Shown in pieces: positions 56,901-64,000 of a stretch of 64,000 nt of DNA; position 1 is the first letter of the stretch, and each line of letters opens with the position of its first letter. Source of the stretch: Patiria pectinifera (Eukaryota > Echinodermata > Asteroidea > Valvatida > Asterinidae); contig CM057149.1 in the NCBI GenBank assembly GCA_029964075.1, positions 3,172,465 through 3,236,464 on the forward strand. The letters are read 5' to 3'. The notes beneath the pieces are model-generated. The model saw only the letters and a program-made list of their open reading frames with translations. It was not told where the DNA came from and made no database searches. The position numbers were made by a program, and so were the translations under genes.

Positions 56901-58345
56901 GTTTCTGCTTGATTCACCAGAGCAATACCAGTATTTTGTTTGCAATTACTAACAGGACAAACTGTAATAGATATCTTATTGAAATTTGGCATAAATATAA
57001 TCAATCTCAAACACATGGTCTGTTCTGGATATAAATCATTTTGAAAGGTGCTCAATTGTTGCCTTTTAACTAATTCAGATCACTATACAAACACTTTAAA
57101 TCTATTTGTGAATGCATCAAGTTTTGATATAATCTATGGAATAGCCGCTTGCACACAAACGTCCATGATATTCTTGCAGATTTGGTGATTAGGCTTATTA
57201 TGCAAGCAAGAGGTGTTCTGACCTCCAAATTCTGACCATTCAGCGAGCGCCTTCTATCGCGCCTTCCTTCAGAACCTTCAGAAATGTATACTGCATGAAA
57301 ACGCATGGAGGGGCTTTCTGAACATACAGTCCGTATTAACCCGTGCTGTATTACAAAAACATAGCAGCCAAAATTGTCCTACCAACAGCTGATAATCCAC
57401 ATTTTTGATCAAAATGATGTCACATTTGATGTCGACTCCGGTTGGCTGGCGCGCGGGATCGGATGAAATGTGTATGCTCGGATATATCGGACGTTCGTTG
57501 TGTGGTTCTGCACACGTGAATGTGTGAATGATCCTACACACTAGTTTTTATATGAATCTTGATAAAAAATAAATTGTGCTTACATCGTTACATGTTGCAT
57601 TATCTGGGAACGGCACTGGTTTGTCAAGATCATGGCTGAGGTTGAAAACAACCAGGTAGATCGCCCGAGAAGACAGAAATGTCTGCAAACAGATTAAAAA
57701 GTTTTGATTAAAAAAGGTAGGCCTCCATTGTGTAGTTCTATGTGACGTATAAGTCTTTTTGGCTTGTGAAAATGATTAAGTTCTATACAACTGACACAAA
57801 ACATTTTTCCAATAAACAAGTTCAAATAAACATTAAGCTCCTTAAACATTTAATTGTGTGGTCTTAAAAGCCACGCCCATTTTGAAATTGAAATGGACTG
57901 TTTAGGGGTAAAGGACGAGTCTATTCAATTTGGCCCGCACCATGCATTCTTCAGTATTATTAAAATAAGCATGGGAAGGATTCAGACAGTATAAAATAAT
58001 ACGGTGATAAGTTTAACATACATTTACTTGTTATATCAGTATAGTACAATTTGCTAGTTTTTCTCGAATGCATTTCTTTGTTGTATAATTGTTAGATGCC
58101 ATTGCTGACGCACCACCATGCAACACAGTATTACATGTCAATATTCAACACAACCAAATGTTGCTTACCTGGTGCGTTGTATAGTACAAATCTTGGCCGG
58201 CAAAGTCCCAGATGTTAAGAGTAGGTTCAAGATCTGTAGAGCGATACATGTATTTCATTTCCCTCGGCGTAGATACAGCCTTTTCAATGACTTCGTCGTG
58301 AATGAATGACTTTTTCATTGTGCCACGTAGTTTTGTTTCAATTGT
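38625..58345 (-). CDS. Roc-COR-Death protein (ROCO family), twelve exons, N-terminal part missing
   Basis: Minus-strand exons: 58345-58169, 57682-57584, 56126-55929, 55683-55573, 55108-54968, 53273-53067, 49312-49157, 43347-43176, 42826-42666, 40438-40364, 39798-39552 and 38902-38625. They total 2022 bases, 673 codons plus TGA, with every phase consistent. Residues about 1-145 are the Roc small-GTPase-like module (DFAGQ at 47-51, VGTHRN at 138-143). About 195-475 is COR (GHIIYFGG, VVILDPHWLINAFKKIL, LMNKFDLLCKRFDE, YYVPSMLR, FYVDFKEFLPDGLYHRLVVR). A linker follows, and about 585-668 is a Death domain (IAKSTGNEWKRLASYLDI). In animals such proteins act in cytoplasmic stress, innate immune or cell-death signalling, with DAPK1 and MFHAS1 as relatives; the function here is inferred. 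The P-loop exon was not found. Confidence 0.92.
39552..39798 (-). CDS. ROCO exon 11 (post-COR segment)
   Basis: Acceptor GCGAAACAG-type (TTGCGCAACAG region at 39800), donor GTAAGT; 82 codons plus one base. VKDFVEENLLNLKTMWIERV, DYCISVQCPNTKHTVIHFLP, then a charged linker KQKSPEEEASGR before the Death domain exon. Confidence 0.88.
40364..40438 (-). CDS. ROCO exon 10 (linker)
   Basis: Acceptor CTCTGTGTTTAAAG, donor GTATGT; 25 codons, phase 0 to 0: VSVIRAEVIPPPQYVKPPSA then DVTCK. Confidence 0.85.
40680..42419. mobile_element. 1.74-kb GC-ended DNA element, 10-bp duplication, in ROCO intron
   Basis: GATGGTTACC flanks both sides (40670-40679 and 42420-42429). The left end AGGGACGGCGGAAC then CCCCCCGATTTTCCCAAGTG and the right end TGAGCAAGTGCCCC, TTGGTGATGCCCCCCAG, GCCGCCGCCGCT match the two ends of the 8598-9363 element. 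Its interior holds the GTCGTAC-rich repeat region and two C tracts. No long open frame, so non-autonomous. Confidence 0.83.
41500..41955. repeat. degenerate GTCGTAC / CGACATATG repeat region
   Basis: Dozens of overlapping words such as GTCGTACC, TCGACATATGTCGTACC and ATACGACATA. Because the words are nearly self-complementary, the region reads almost the same on both strands and can form many hairpins. Confidence 0.75.
42666..42826 (-). CDS. ROCO exon 9 (COR end)
   Basis: Acceptor TTTTTGTTTGTCCAG, donor GTAAGT; two bases plus 53 codons. GLYHRLVVRALRWSQDLGG, then LLYDRASFYVDEHHQFALQ and KRAYIK. Confidence 0.92.
43176..43347 (-). CDS. ROCO exon 8 (COR, VPSML and FYVDF)
   Basis: Acceptor TTTGGCCTCAG, donor GTAAAT; 57 codons plus one base. 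EEEQSSPASS linker, then YYVPSMLRQRTSR and NVFYVDFKEFLP. The last base joins the next exon to give Asp of PDGLYHR. The exon was recognised because the two flanking exons left a gap of this motif. Confidence 0.9.
43690..44000. mobile_element. foldback element in ROCO intron
   Basis: ATTTGGCACACAGTCAGAGT at the left pairs with ACTCTGACTGTGTGCCAAAT at the right. TATAGGGCCATGGCAGATTT pairs with AAATCTGCAATGGCCCTATA, and GGTAGAATAAC with GTTCTACC. The centre is near 43840. The ends are not sharply defined. It lies just upstream (in gene direction) of ROCO exon 8. Confidence 0.75.
44436..44660. repeat. repeat family F fragment
   Basis: TTTTTCCGGCCAATTTCC, then AATGTTCAGTTCATTTTC and a CATTCAATTTCG-type stretch match the left end of family F elements. 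Confidence 0.55.
44725..45101. mobile_element. MITE family A, complete inverted copy
   Basis: GGCCCCCCAAAAAGTCTCCGG at the left (44725) and CCAGAAACCGGAGCC then GGCC at the right; TA flanks both sides. The interior reads as the inverse of 2484-2810. Confidence 0.82.
45912..46865. mobile_element. hAT-like element with AAGGCC hexamer arrays
   Basis: It starts CAGTGTTGGAG and ends (inverted) CAGTGATGTAG. GTAGAGA directly flanks both ends (45905-45911 and 46866-46872). Just inside each end lies an array of AAGGCC hexamers interspersed with TTGACCCTCAAGGCC. No coding capacity. The CAGTG terminus and duplication fit hAT; the last base of an original 8-bp duplication may be lost. Confidence 0.85.
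47055..47300. repeat. repeat family F fragment
   Basis: GAATTGAATGAACAACAC-like words, ATTTCAATCTAAATTGAATG and the terminal GAAATTGGCTGGGAACACC match the right end of family F. Confidence 0.55.
48131..48909. mobile_element. hAT-like element with GAGTAC hexamer arrays
   Basis: CAGTGTTGTAGTCGAGTAC starts it and the inverted end reads CAGTGTTGGAGTGC. CAACCAGA is an exact 8-bp duplication at 48123-48130 and 48910-48917. Arrays of GAGTAC/GTACTC lie inside both ends (48143-48210 and 48735-48890) and in the middle (48413-48500). An ACAAT microsatellite lies at 48213-48235. No transposase frame. Confidence 0.93.
49157..49312 (-). CDS. ROCO exon 7 (COR)
   Basis: Acceptor CCAAATTAAG, donor GTATGT; 52 codons, phase 0 to 0: YRDSWNLLKDEGILEDLLID then LLDLMNKFDLLCKRFDE. 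Confidence 0.93.
50129..50763. mobile_element. hAT-like element with GACTCG hexamer arrays
   Basis: The ends are CAGAATTGTATT and, inverted, CAGACTTGTATT. GCAATTAT is an exact 8-bp duplication at 50121-50128 and 50764-50771. GACTCG/CGAGTC arrays occupy 50160-50290 and 50650-50745. No coding frame. Confidence 0.92.
51430..52680 (+). pseudogene. decayed LINE in ROCO intron
   Basis: Broken pieces in order: a WNVRTLC-like endonuclease start near 51885; LYRSETWTFHKQCLKCILGI near 52180; DRIESHT near 52255; FSLLMQGHLPW near 52312; then MQKSSFIGYM and CSHNRHCALRAQ near 52562-52640. These match the endonuclease start and C-terminal tail of a common LINE type; the reverse transcriptase core is deleted. 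Confidence 0.65.
53067..53273 (-). CDS. ROCO exon 6 (COR, winged-helix part)
   Basis: Acceptor TTGATGCTAG, donor GTAAGT; 69 codons, phase 0 to 0. MLKFYHDLGHIIYFGG, then VVILDPHWLINAFKKILTVE, the best conserved COR motif pair. Confidence 0.94.
53607..54578. repeat. inverted repeat pair enclosing a nested MITE
   Basis: CGTCGAATTTCTGCC at 53607-53621 is the exact inverse of GGCAGAAATTCGACG at 54564-54578. Between them lies the family G element at 54010-54441. A direct near-copy of the right end also occurs near 53490-53525 (TTTAAATCAGACACGGCAGA). It lies in a ROCO intron. Confidence 0.55.
54010..54441. mobile_element. MITE family G copy
   Basis: ATGGGTGCAGGCCAGTAAA at the left pairs with TTTACTGGTCTGCACCCAT at the right (one mismatch). 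Related to 23383-23851. Confidence 0.72.
54968..55108 (-). CDS. ROCO exon 5 (Roc-COR junction)
   Basis: Acceptor CCTGAAACAG, donor GTACTA; 47 codons, phase 0 to 0: IQELRKHIVGVAVEEPYMGE then RIPLNWLTFDD, which is typical of the start of COR. Confidence 0.92.
55573..55683 (-). CDS. ROCO exon 4 (end of Roc)
   Basis: Acceptor AAGTGTAG, donor GTATTA; 37 codons, phase 0 to 0: IRKIFDRIHNEIKDKPCYTH, then VVSKFYSIENS. The alternative acceptor five bases downstream would force a stop, so this one was chosen. Confidence 0.88.
55929..56126 (-). CDS. ROCO exon 3 (Roc, VGTHRN)
   Basis: Acceptor TTCCACCAG, donor GTGAGT; 66 codons, phase 0 to 0. YLDFWMQSIYTYTKEN, then PPIFIVGTHRN, the guanine-specificity region (G4 equivalent), then DQRKPL. 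Confidence 0.92.
56127..57583. other. ROCO intron, nothing recognisable
   Basis: AT-rich intron between exons 2 and 3 of those found. No element ends, tandem arrays or coding frames were seen. Confidence 0.5.
57584..57682 (-). CDS. ROCO exon 2 (Roc core strand)
   Basis: Acceptor GTTTGCAG, donor GTAAGC; 33 codons, phase 0 to 0. It encodes TFLSSRAIYLVVFNLSHDL and then KPVPFPDNATCND, matching the strand after DFAGQ in Roc. Confidence 0.9.
58169..58345 (-). CDS. ROCO exon 1 of those found (Roc, DFAGQ)
   Basis: Acceptor CACAAACCCAG, donor GTAAGC; 59 codons, phase 0 to 0. TIETKLRGTMKKSF at the start, then LNIWDFAGQDLYYTTHQ, which corresponds to the G3 region of Roc domains. Confidence 0.92.
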
Positions 58346-60539
58346 CTGGGTTTGTGAAGCTATCGTATAAAGAAGTCATTGTTGAATAATTAGAAAACGT
58401 CATACTGCTTTATGTCCCCAAATGCCAAACTGTGTGATTCCACGATTACATTTGCAACAGCAGTTGTGGTCATTGTGGGTGCGGTTTTTTGGAAACAGTG
58501 CTGCTACGTTTGTGGTTAAGACGTGGTCCCATTTGGGGGTCTACACACTCTAATTTGAATTAAATGTGAATAATTACATAATTTTTAACGTGATAATATT
58601 ACTAACGTGCTGATGTTGCTTGAGGTTGGTATGCAAGTCTAGGCTGAGATTGTTCCTAGTCATCATTCAAAAAAAAAGGAGAAAAAAAGAAAAGAAGCAA
58701 ATTAGCCTATACAAACTGATCATGAGCTGCAAATTAAGTTAGTTTACGGGTTATCATTGTCACATTCAATGAGCGAAGTGCCAGCTTTTGAAAAATATTA
58801 ATACCTGTACCTGCCAATTGATTTTTGGCACTGTTCCTTGTATCTAATAACACCATACTATAGAAAAGTAGATGTATCACCTAAACGTTGTTGTTCGATA
58901 CACTGTTTAACATTGTGTGTTTATTCATACCGATGGAGGGCTAACGCACTATCACCACCGTCGTCCACCGTGCTTCACAGTCACGTACCGCGAAAAGGTT
59001 TACATGATTCTTTCTTTATTAGTGCTCACTGTTTTTTTTTTCTCACTCAATATTATCTCCTTTCACTTTAAACCCATATTCTGCTTCTATAATAGCCTGA
59101 ACGACTATATATTCATAAATGGCTCAAATTTTGGACTTCTGTATTTGTGCCACATACCCCATGCTAAACATCCTGAAGATTTTTTTTTATGATTTATTGT
59201 AGCATGCTTTTTTACTGATATTCGCCAATAATATTCTTACCTTGCCAACAACTAGGAGACATTAAAAGTTAAAAGGTAAACCCATGACCTCGGGAAAATG
59301 AGCCAGTTATTTTTAGACTAAATTTGAAGCTTACAGCTAAAAATAAGAGGATAACTATACATTTGCCTTGTTATTCACAGGTTAAAGTGCACTCTGGTAG
59401 TATTGTGATTTAAGCTACATATCAGGAAAACCCATCGATTCCCATTGCAAGTATGGAAAGAGTATCCTTTTTTGTTTATATGAAAGCTGAACAGCTTACT
59501 CTTTTTAACACAAACTGTGTTGCAACAAAAGTATGTTTCAAGTGAATATAACGCCTCGGTTGCAACTTGGCACATACATTTATTTAAAACTATATAACAA
59601 ACATTTCCAGCTGAGGTTTTTACTAACAGTCAACTTTGTCTTTTTATTGCTCTGCTGCATGTAACTTACTTTCTGACTTTCTCTTTCAAGACCAATCATC
59701 AACTCGTGTTGACTGAGGCTGGTTAAATCACCTATAAATAGACACAAAAACCGTTTGTACCAATGCCACCAAAGCAGCCTAATGGGTTCGATCTAGAGAT
59801 TGATAGAAACGAGGGATTAATGTTATGAACATAATTATAACTTTTTAACTTTTAATGAAAGCCACTTAAGCCCATCACGGGCTTTGATGAGAAACAAACT
59901 GGCATTATTTCAAGGGAAACGTACTGTAGGCCTATATATGGACGCCACATTGGACAATCAGATTCTGGCAGCCGGAAATCTACAAATGTCTTTTGTCAAA
60001 CCCAATGTGTTTGTTATTTAACTGGAAATATAAGACAATGGAAAGATCAACATTTTTTACCAAAGGCACAGCCGTTCGAATACGAGTATCTCATCCATAA
60101 AGGTGATGAGACGGTATTTCCGATACCACAACGTACAATTTAATGTAGTGAGTGTGACGCCATGCGGCTGCACCTCCAACATCTCTCCCGATATTTCTGC
60201 TAATTTCACCTTTTTCAATACGGATTAGGATCCTAAAAGTTACCTAACATCTTGGAATGTGGTTGTAGCATATACTGGAGATCTCAAAAGGAACAAATGT
60301 GTGTTGTACATGGCAAATAATGCCATAATTTTTCTTCTTGAAATTTGATACTGCGCGCTGTGTGATATCGTCGAAAGTCGCTCAACCACGAAACGTAACT
60401 CCACAACCCAACTAAGAGGCATTGGTGAAGCTGTATTGAGCAACAAATGGCCACTACCGAACGCCCTATGGAAGAGGATTAAGGCCCTCGGACTGAATCG
60501 CATTAAACCTACTAGGAGAGGCTACAGGGGCGGCAACAA
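58346..60539. other. region upstream of the ROCO exons found
   Basis: Expected to hold the P-loop exon, but no GxxGxGKT/S-coding stretch next to a splice site was seen on the minus strand. A T tract near 59033 and the weak candidate exon at 59670-59731 are the only features noted. Confidence 0.45.
59670..59731 (-). CDS. possible upstream ROCO exon (low confidence)
   Basis: Acceptor ATTTATAG and donor GTAAGT enclose two bases plus 20 codons, GDLTSLSQHELMIGLERESQ then K, ending in phase 0 as the exon at 58345 needs. There is no P-loop and no domain match, so it may be chance. Confidence 0.3.
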
Positions 60540-63290
60540 AAGAGTATGCACAATACCCACTAGAATCAGGCCTGCTAGACTAAAGAACTGATAAGTAAAC
60601 CCGGTCGGCATCAATTCCTCCAATATAGTGGCTGTCAGTGTTACTAAGAGACAGTGGGAGTTTCAATTTGTTTTGAATCTTAACGAACGCTCCTTGAGCA
60701 TCGACAAATCCGACGAACTGCTGGCTGTTACCAATAACAGCCACGTGGATATCGCCTGTGTGTCTGAGACATGGTTCAATTAACATGTATCCAATGATGC
60801 AGTGGCCCTGCCTGGCTTTGCGTGTGAGCGGAAAGATAGAGTCGCGTTTTACATAAGGAACACTATTCCCTACAAGAGACTACATGATCTGGAGGATGAC
60901 ACACATGAAGTTGTATGGATATCAATGAGAACACGGAGATTACCAAGACAGTTTTCATGTTTGGCTGTAGGCTGTGTTTATAATTCACCAGACGCAGTCA
61001 ACATGTCAATGCATCGCCATATCATCGATTGCGTAGACAACATTTTCCGTACGAACCCTTCAAGCGGTGTAATATTGGTCGGGGACTTCAATCAGCTTAG
61101 AGATTCATTTCTTCGATCACATAACGGTTTCAAACAGATTGTTGATCAGCCGACGCGTCAGCAATCAATCCTGGACAAGATCTGGACGAACCTGTCACAA
61201 GCGTACAACAAACCTGTTGTACTCTCCCAACTTGGAACATACGACCACAACATGGTATTGTTGTTGCCAGCAGACGCTCCATTATTGAACGGTGGACACA
61301 CCCTCAAGGTCACCACCAGGTGTATGGGTCGTCAGGAGAAGGACGTCAGCGTTATCTGTGATCAACTGGGAAAAACTGTCTAACTTGGACAACTGCCAGG
61401 AACAATTTTCGTTTTACCAGTCCACTCTAAGATCATTAATGGAATCACGTTTCCCTGTCAAGGTGGTCACACGTCACACTAACGGTAAATCCCGGGTCAC
61501 CGACGCTATCAGGAAGTTAGTGCGGAGACGTCAGGGCGCAAGGATGACAGGTAACATGGACTTGGCAAGAAACCTTCGCAATAAGGTGAATCGTGCTGCC
61601 GTACGTCTACGGCAGGAGTTTTATCGGTCCAAGATTGCCCCATTGGAGAGGGTTTCATCCAAGGATTGGTGGAAGGGGGTCCGCTCATAAGTCCGACGCC
61701 TCATATGTCCGACGCCTCATAAGTCCGACAAAATCGCATCCCCTAACCAAATATAGACCCATAAGTCCGACGCCTCATAGGTCCGACGCCTCATAAGTCC
61801 GACGCCTCATAGATCCGACGCCTCATAGCTCCGATGCCTCGTAAGTCCGACAAATTAAACGCCTCGTTTTTCCGTTGTCGGACTTATGAGGCGTCGGACC
61901 TATGAGGCGTCGGACTTATGATACGGCCCCGGTGGAAGCACATGAAGTCACTCATGGGACTATCAACCAGCGGCGATGGAGGCTTGCAAGGTTTTGCTAT
62001 ACTGTGGCGGATGGCGATCTCCAGTTACTTGCGGATGACATCAATGGCTTTTTCGTTGCAGTCAGCTGCGACTAGCCCCGATTGGATGACACTCACCCAA
62101 TTTACCAGATAACGGACCCTTTGCATGCACAAAGTTCACAATCGACGTGGATACAACGACAAAGGCCCTGGACAATGTCAACGTTAATAAGGCCACTTGG
62201 TCCGTTGGAGTACTTGCTTGGATTCTACGCGAATGCTCACACTGCTTGCTGCCTCATTGACTGCCATTGTTGATAGTTCAGTGAGGGAAAGTGTCGTCCC
62301 ATCCAGTTGGAAAACTGCAGATGTCATCCCGCCGCCAAGAAACACCCACCAAGGTCAATAGAGAGCGATATTAGACCCATGTCTCTGACCACCATTGCTG
62401 CCAAAGTCTTCGAGTCCATGCTAGACTGGGTGTCTGATGGAATTAAGGGCAAAATAGACTCCAATCAGTTTGGCTGCATCCCTGGGACCAGCACAACAGA
62501 CTCATCAATGGTACAAGGCCACTGACAAGACAGGTAATTTTGTTAGAGTCCTACTAATGGAATAGTCCAAGGCATTCGATCACATCAACCACCACATCCT
62601 CATCCAGAAATTGATCAATATTGGGCTGGACCAACATCTTGTGCGTTGGATGGCTACTTTCCTGGTTGACAGATAGTGTTCCACAAGGGACACTATCAGG
62701 ACCTAAAGACATAGCTTGCCAGTGGTAGAGGGAGAACGACATGAAAATCAACGCAAACAAGACTCAAGAGCTGCTTATTTGATTAATAATGATTCGTCTC
62801 ATGCCAATAACTTGCCAAATATTGTTGTTGAAAGAGTTAGCGAAGTAAAAATACTTGGCGTCATTCTATCATCGGACTTGTCATGGAACGCCCACATAGA
62901 CTTTGTTTTGTCTAAGGCTGGTAAAATACTGTACATGTTATATCAACTCAAATGTGTTGGTATAGGCCAAAGAGAAATACTTCCCATTTACCTATCAGTG
63001 ATCAGACCTGTGTTGGAATATGCTTGCCAAGTTTGGCATAGCAGCCTACCAAAGATGTGCAATAAAATTGAAATGGATCAGAAAAGAGCTCTTCTGTCCA
63101 TCTAAACAGGTCAAAGTTAGGGTTAAACTACAACCGCTGCATTAGAGGCGTAGTGAATTAGGTGAAACGTATTTCAACAAACTCAAAGATAACAGACATA
63201 AATTACATCACCATATCCCCACTCCCCGTCAAATGAATTCCTTCATAAACGTCTGCTCCTTAATTCCCGAACCCACGCACCTGAACCAAC
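60540..63290 (+). pseudogene. broken LINE (endonuclease plus reverse transcriptase), interrupted by an element
   Basis: In order: LNERSLSIDKSDELLAV and HVDIACVSETWF near 60670-60780; the open frame 60802-61383 with AFYIRNTIPYKRL, VGCVYNSPDAV, ILVGDFNQL and YDHNMVLL (endonuclease); and after a frameshift FPVKVVTRHT, IRKLVRRRQGAR and VSSKDWWK. The 61676-61930 insertion follows, then HMKSLMGLST and LLADDINGFFV. Reverse transcriptase comes next: WKTADVIPPP, RPMSLTTIAAKVFESM, FGCIPGTSTTD and SKAFDHINHH. A deletion near 62670 removes the catalytic Asp pair, and VKILGVILSSDLSWNAHID and ACQVWHSSLPK remain. A CR1/Jockey-type order; the clade is not certain. Confidence 0.85.
61676..61930. mobile_element. 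255-bp foldback element of 16-bp units, 8-bp duplication
   Basis: The left end is GGGGTCCGCTCATAAGTCC and the inverted right end GGGGCCGTATCATAAGTCC. Both continue as TCATAAGTCCGACGCC units of 16 bp, the right half being the inverse of the left. GGTGGAAG is repeated at 61668-61675 and 61931-61938, and removing the element plus one copy restores the LINE frame ..DWWKHMKSLMG... That makes the insertion boundaries secure. Confidence 0.95.
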
Positions 63291-63439
63291 AGGTTTAAGA
63301 ATTCCTTCATCCCATGGTGTTTATTGAATCAATAGTGTTGGGTTTTAATGGCTTTATATGATTTCCAGTGATCCTTCCACATTTTAAAATGGTCAAATAA
63401 TGTTCCTGTATTAATTTTTGGTATTTTTTTTTTATGTTT

Positions 63440-63700
63440 GGTAATCCTATTCTTGCTTAGTGCGTGATTTGATTGTGTGTGACTGATTTCCTGTCTGTTC
63501 ATGGAGGTGTGTTTCTTTGTTGGCTTCCTGTTGTAGTCTCTCTGTTTCCTTGTTGGGGAACCTGTCCGTCTGTCTGGTCAGTTTGATTGTCTTTCCTGTT
63601 TTTCTGTTTTGGTTGTTGATTTTTGTTGGGGTGTTTGTGGGGGTGTTGGGGTGTTTGTTTGTTTGTTTGTTTTCGTTTGTTTGTTCGTCCTTGTTGAACT
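63440..63700. repeat. GT/T-rich low-complexity tract with TTTG repeats
   Basis: TTTG units run at about 63646-63692, within a longer pyrimidine/G-rich stretch that has almost no A on the plus strand. The open frames here are composition artefacts. Confidence 0.7.
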
Positions 63701-64000
63701 GTGTACGGTTGATGCTTGTCATGTTGTTGTTTTATACCCGGCGTAAATCAAGCACAAATTAAGTAAAAAGGTTTGTCTGTATAAAACATTTTAAAAGTTT
63801 TGACTGTTAAGAATCCTTGTTATATAACTGGCAATATTTAAACATTAAATTGTACTTTTACTAATCTTAGTTACATTTTTATTCTAATATGTTAATTATT
63901 TGTTTAAAGTTAATATGATGTTTTTGTCATTTTTTCATGTAATTCATAACGAATCCAACCCGTTAATGGTTGCCAATAAAAATAAAATGATCTTATTTTA
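63701..64000. other. AT-rich right edge, no gene seen
   Basis: AT-rich sequence ending in CAATAAAAATAAAATGATC, which looks like a retroelement or transcript 3' end. No frame or splice evidence. Confidence 0.4.

Noticed and set aside
58609-58657. Possible minus-strand exon EQSQPRLAYQPQATSA.
   Set aside because: Its length of 49 bases cannot fit between phase-0 exons, the donor is weak and no family match exists.
58917-59192. Plus-strand frame THYHHRRPPCFTVTYREKVY.
   Set aside because: It looks composition-driven; no family or splice context was recognised.
63517-63762. 81-residue very hydrophobic frame (LLIFVGVFVGVLG).
   Set aside because: It is produced by a GT-rich low-complexity tract with TTTG repeats, not a membrane protein gene.

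Overview
The window is animal nuclear DNA. It has spliced genes with GT/AG introns, introns from about 0.2 to 6 kb, and very dense transposon debris. The gene families and the repeat style suggest a marine invertebrate deuterostome (echinoderm, hemichordate or lancelet grade). The sequence does not identify the species. I see no bacterial, organellar or viral operon structure, no CRISPR array and no convincing tRNA or rRNA gene.

Two host genes can be rebuilt exon by exon, with all reading phases agreeing. (1) Plus strand, 8169-20504: eight exons of an SLC22-type organic ion transporter (major facilitator superfamily). The start, about 110 residues, was not found, and there is an in-frame TAG at 19112-19114 in the second-to-last exon. 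(2) Minus strand, 58345 down to 38625: twelve exons, 673 codons plus stop, of a Roc-COR-Death protein (ROCO family GTPase-like signalling protein). The P-loop exon was not found. A small candidate exon of an unidentified minus-strand gene lies at 65-176.

Layout: 0-8 kb holds MITEs, a perfectly flanked foldback element, the tail of a Ty3/gypsy element with a probable LTR, a 163-bp tandem array and a truncated minus-strand LINE. 8-20.5 kb is the SLC22 gene, with a nearly full-length LINE (about 14.7-18.4 kb) in one intron. 20.5-38.6 kb is intergenic: a 3.6-kb imperfect palindrome, a decayed LINE, a three-copy tandem repeat of about 375 bp, several MITEs and a LINE reverse transcriptase with two stops. 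38.6-58.3 kb is the ROCO gene; its introns are loaded with non-autonomous DNA transposons. 60.5-63.3 kb is a broken LINE that was itself hit by a 255-bp foldback element.

The most interesting pattern is a set of five non-autonomous DNA elements with 7-8 bp target-site duplications. Their ends are made of short tandem repeats, and each element has its own repeat unit: hexamers AAGGCC, GAGTAC and GACTCG, and two different 16-mers. At least two share the terminal motif CAGTG-TG-AG, which points to hAT. They look like relatives that have diverged in the arrays a transposase would bind.
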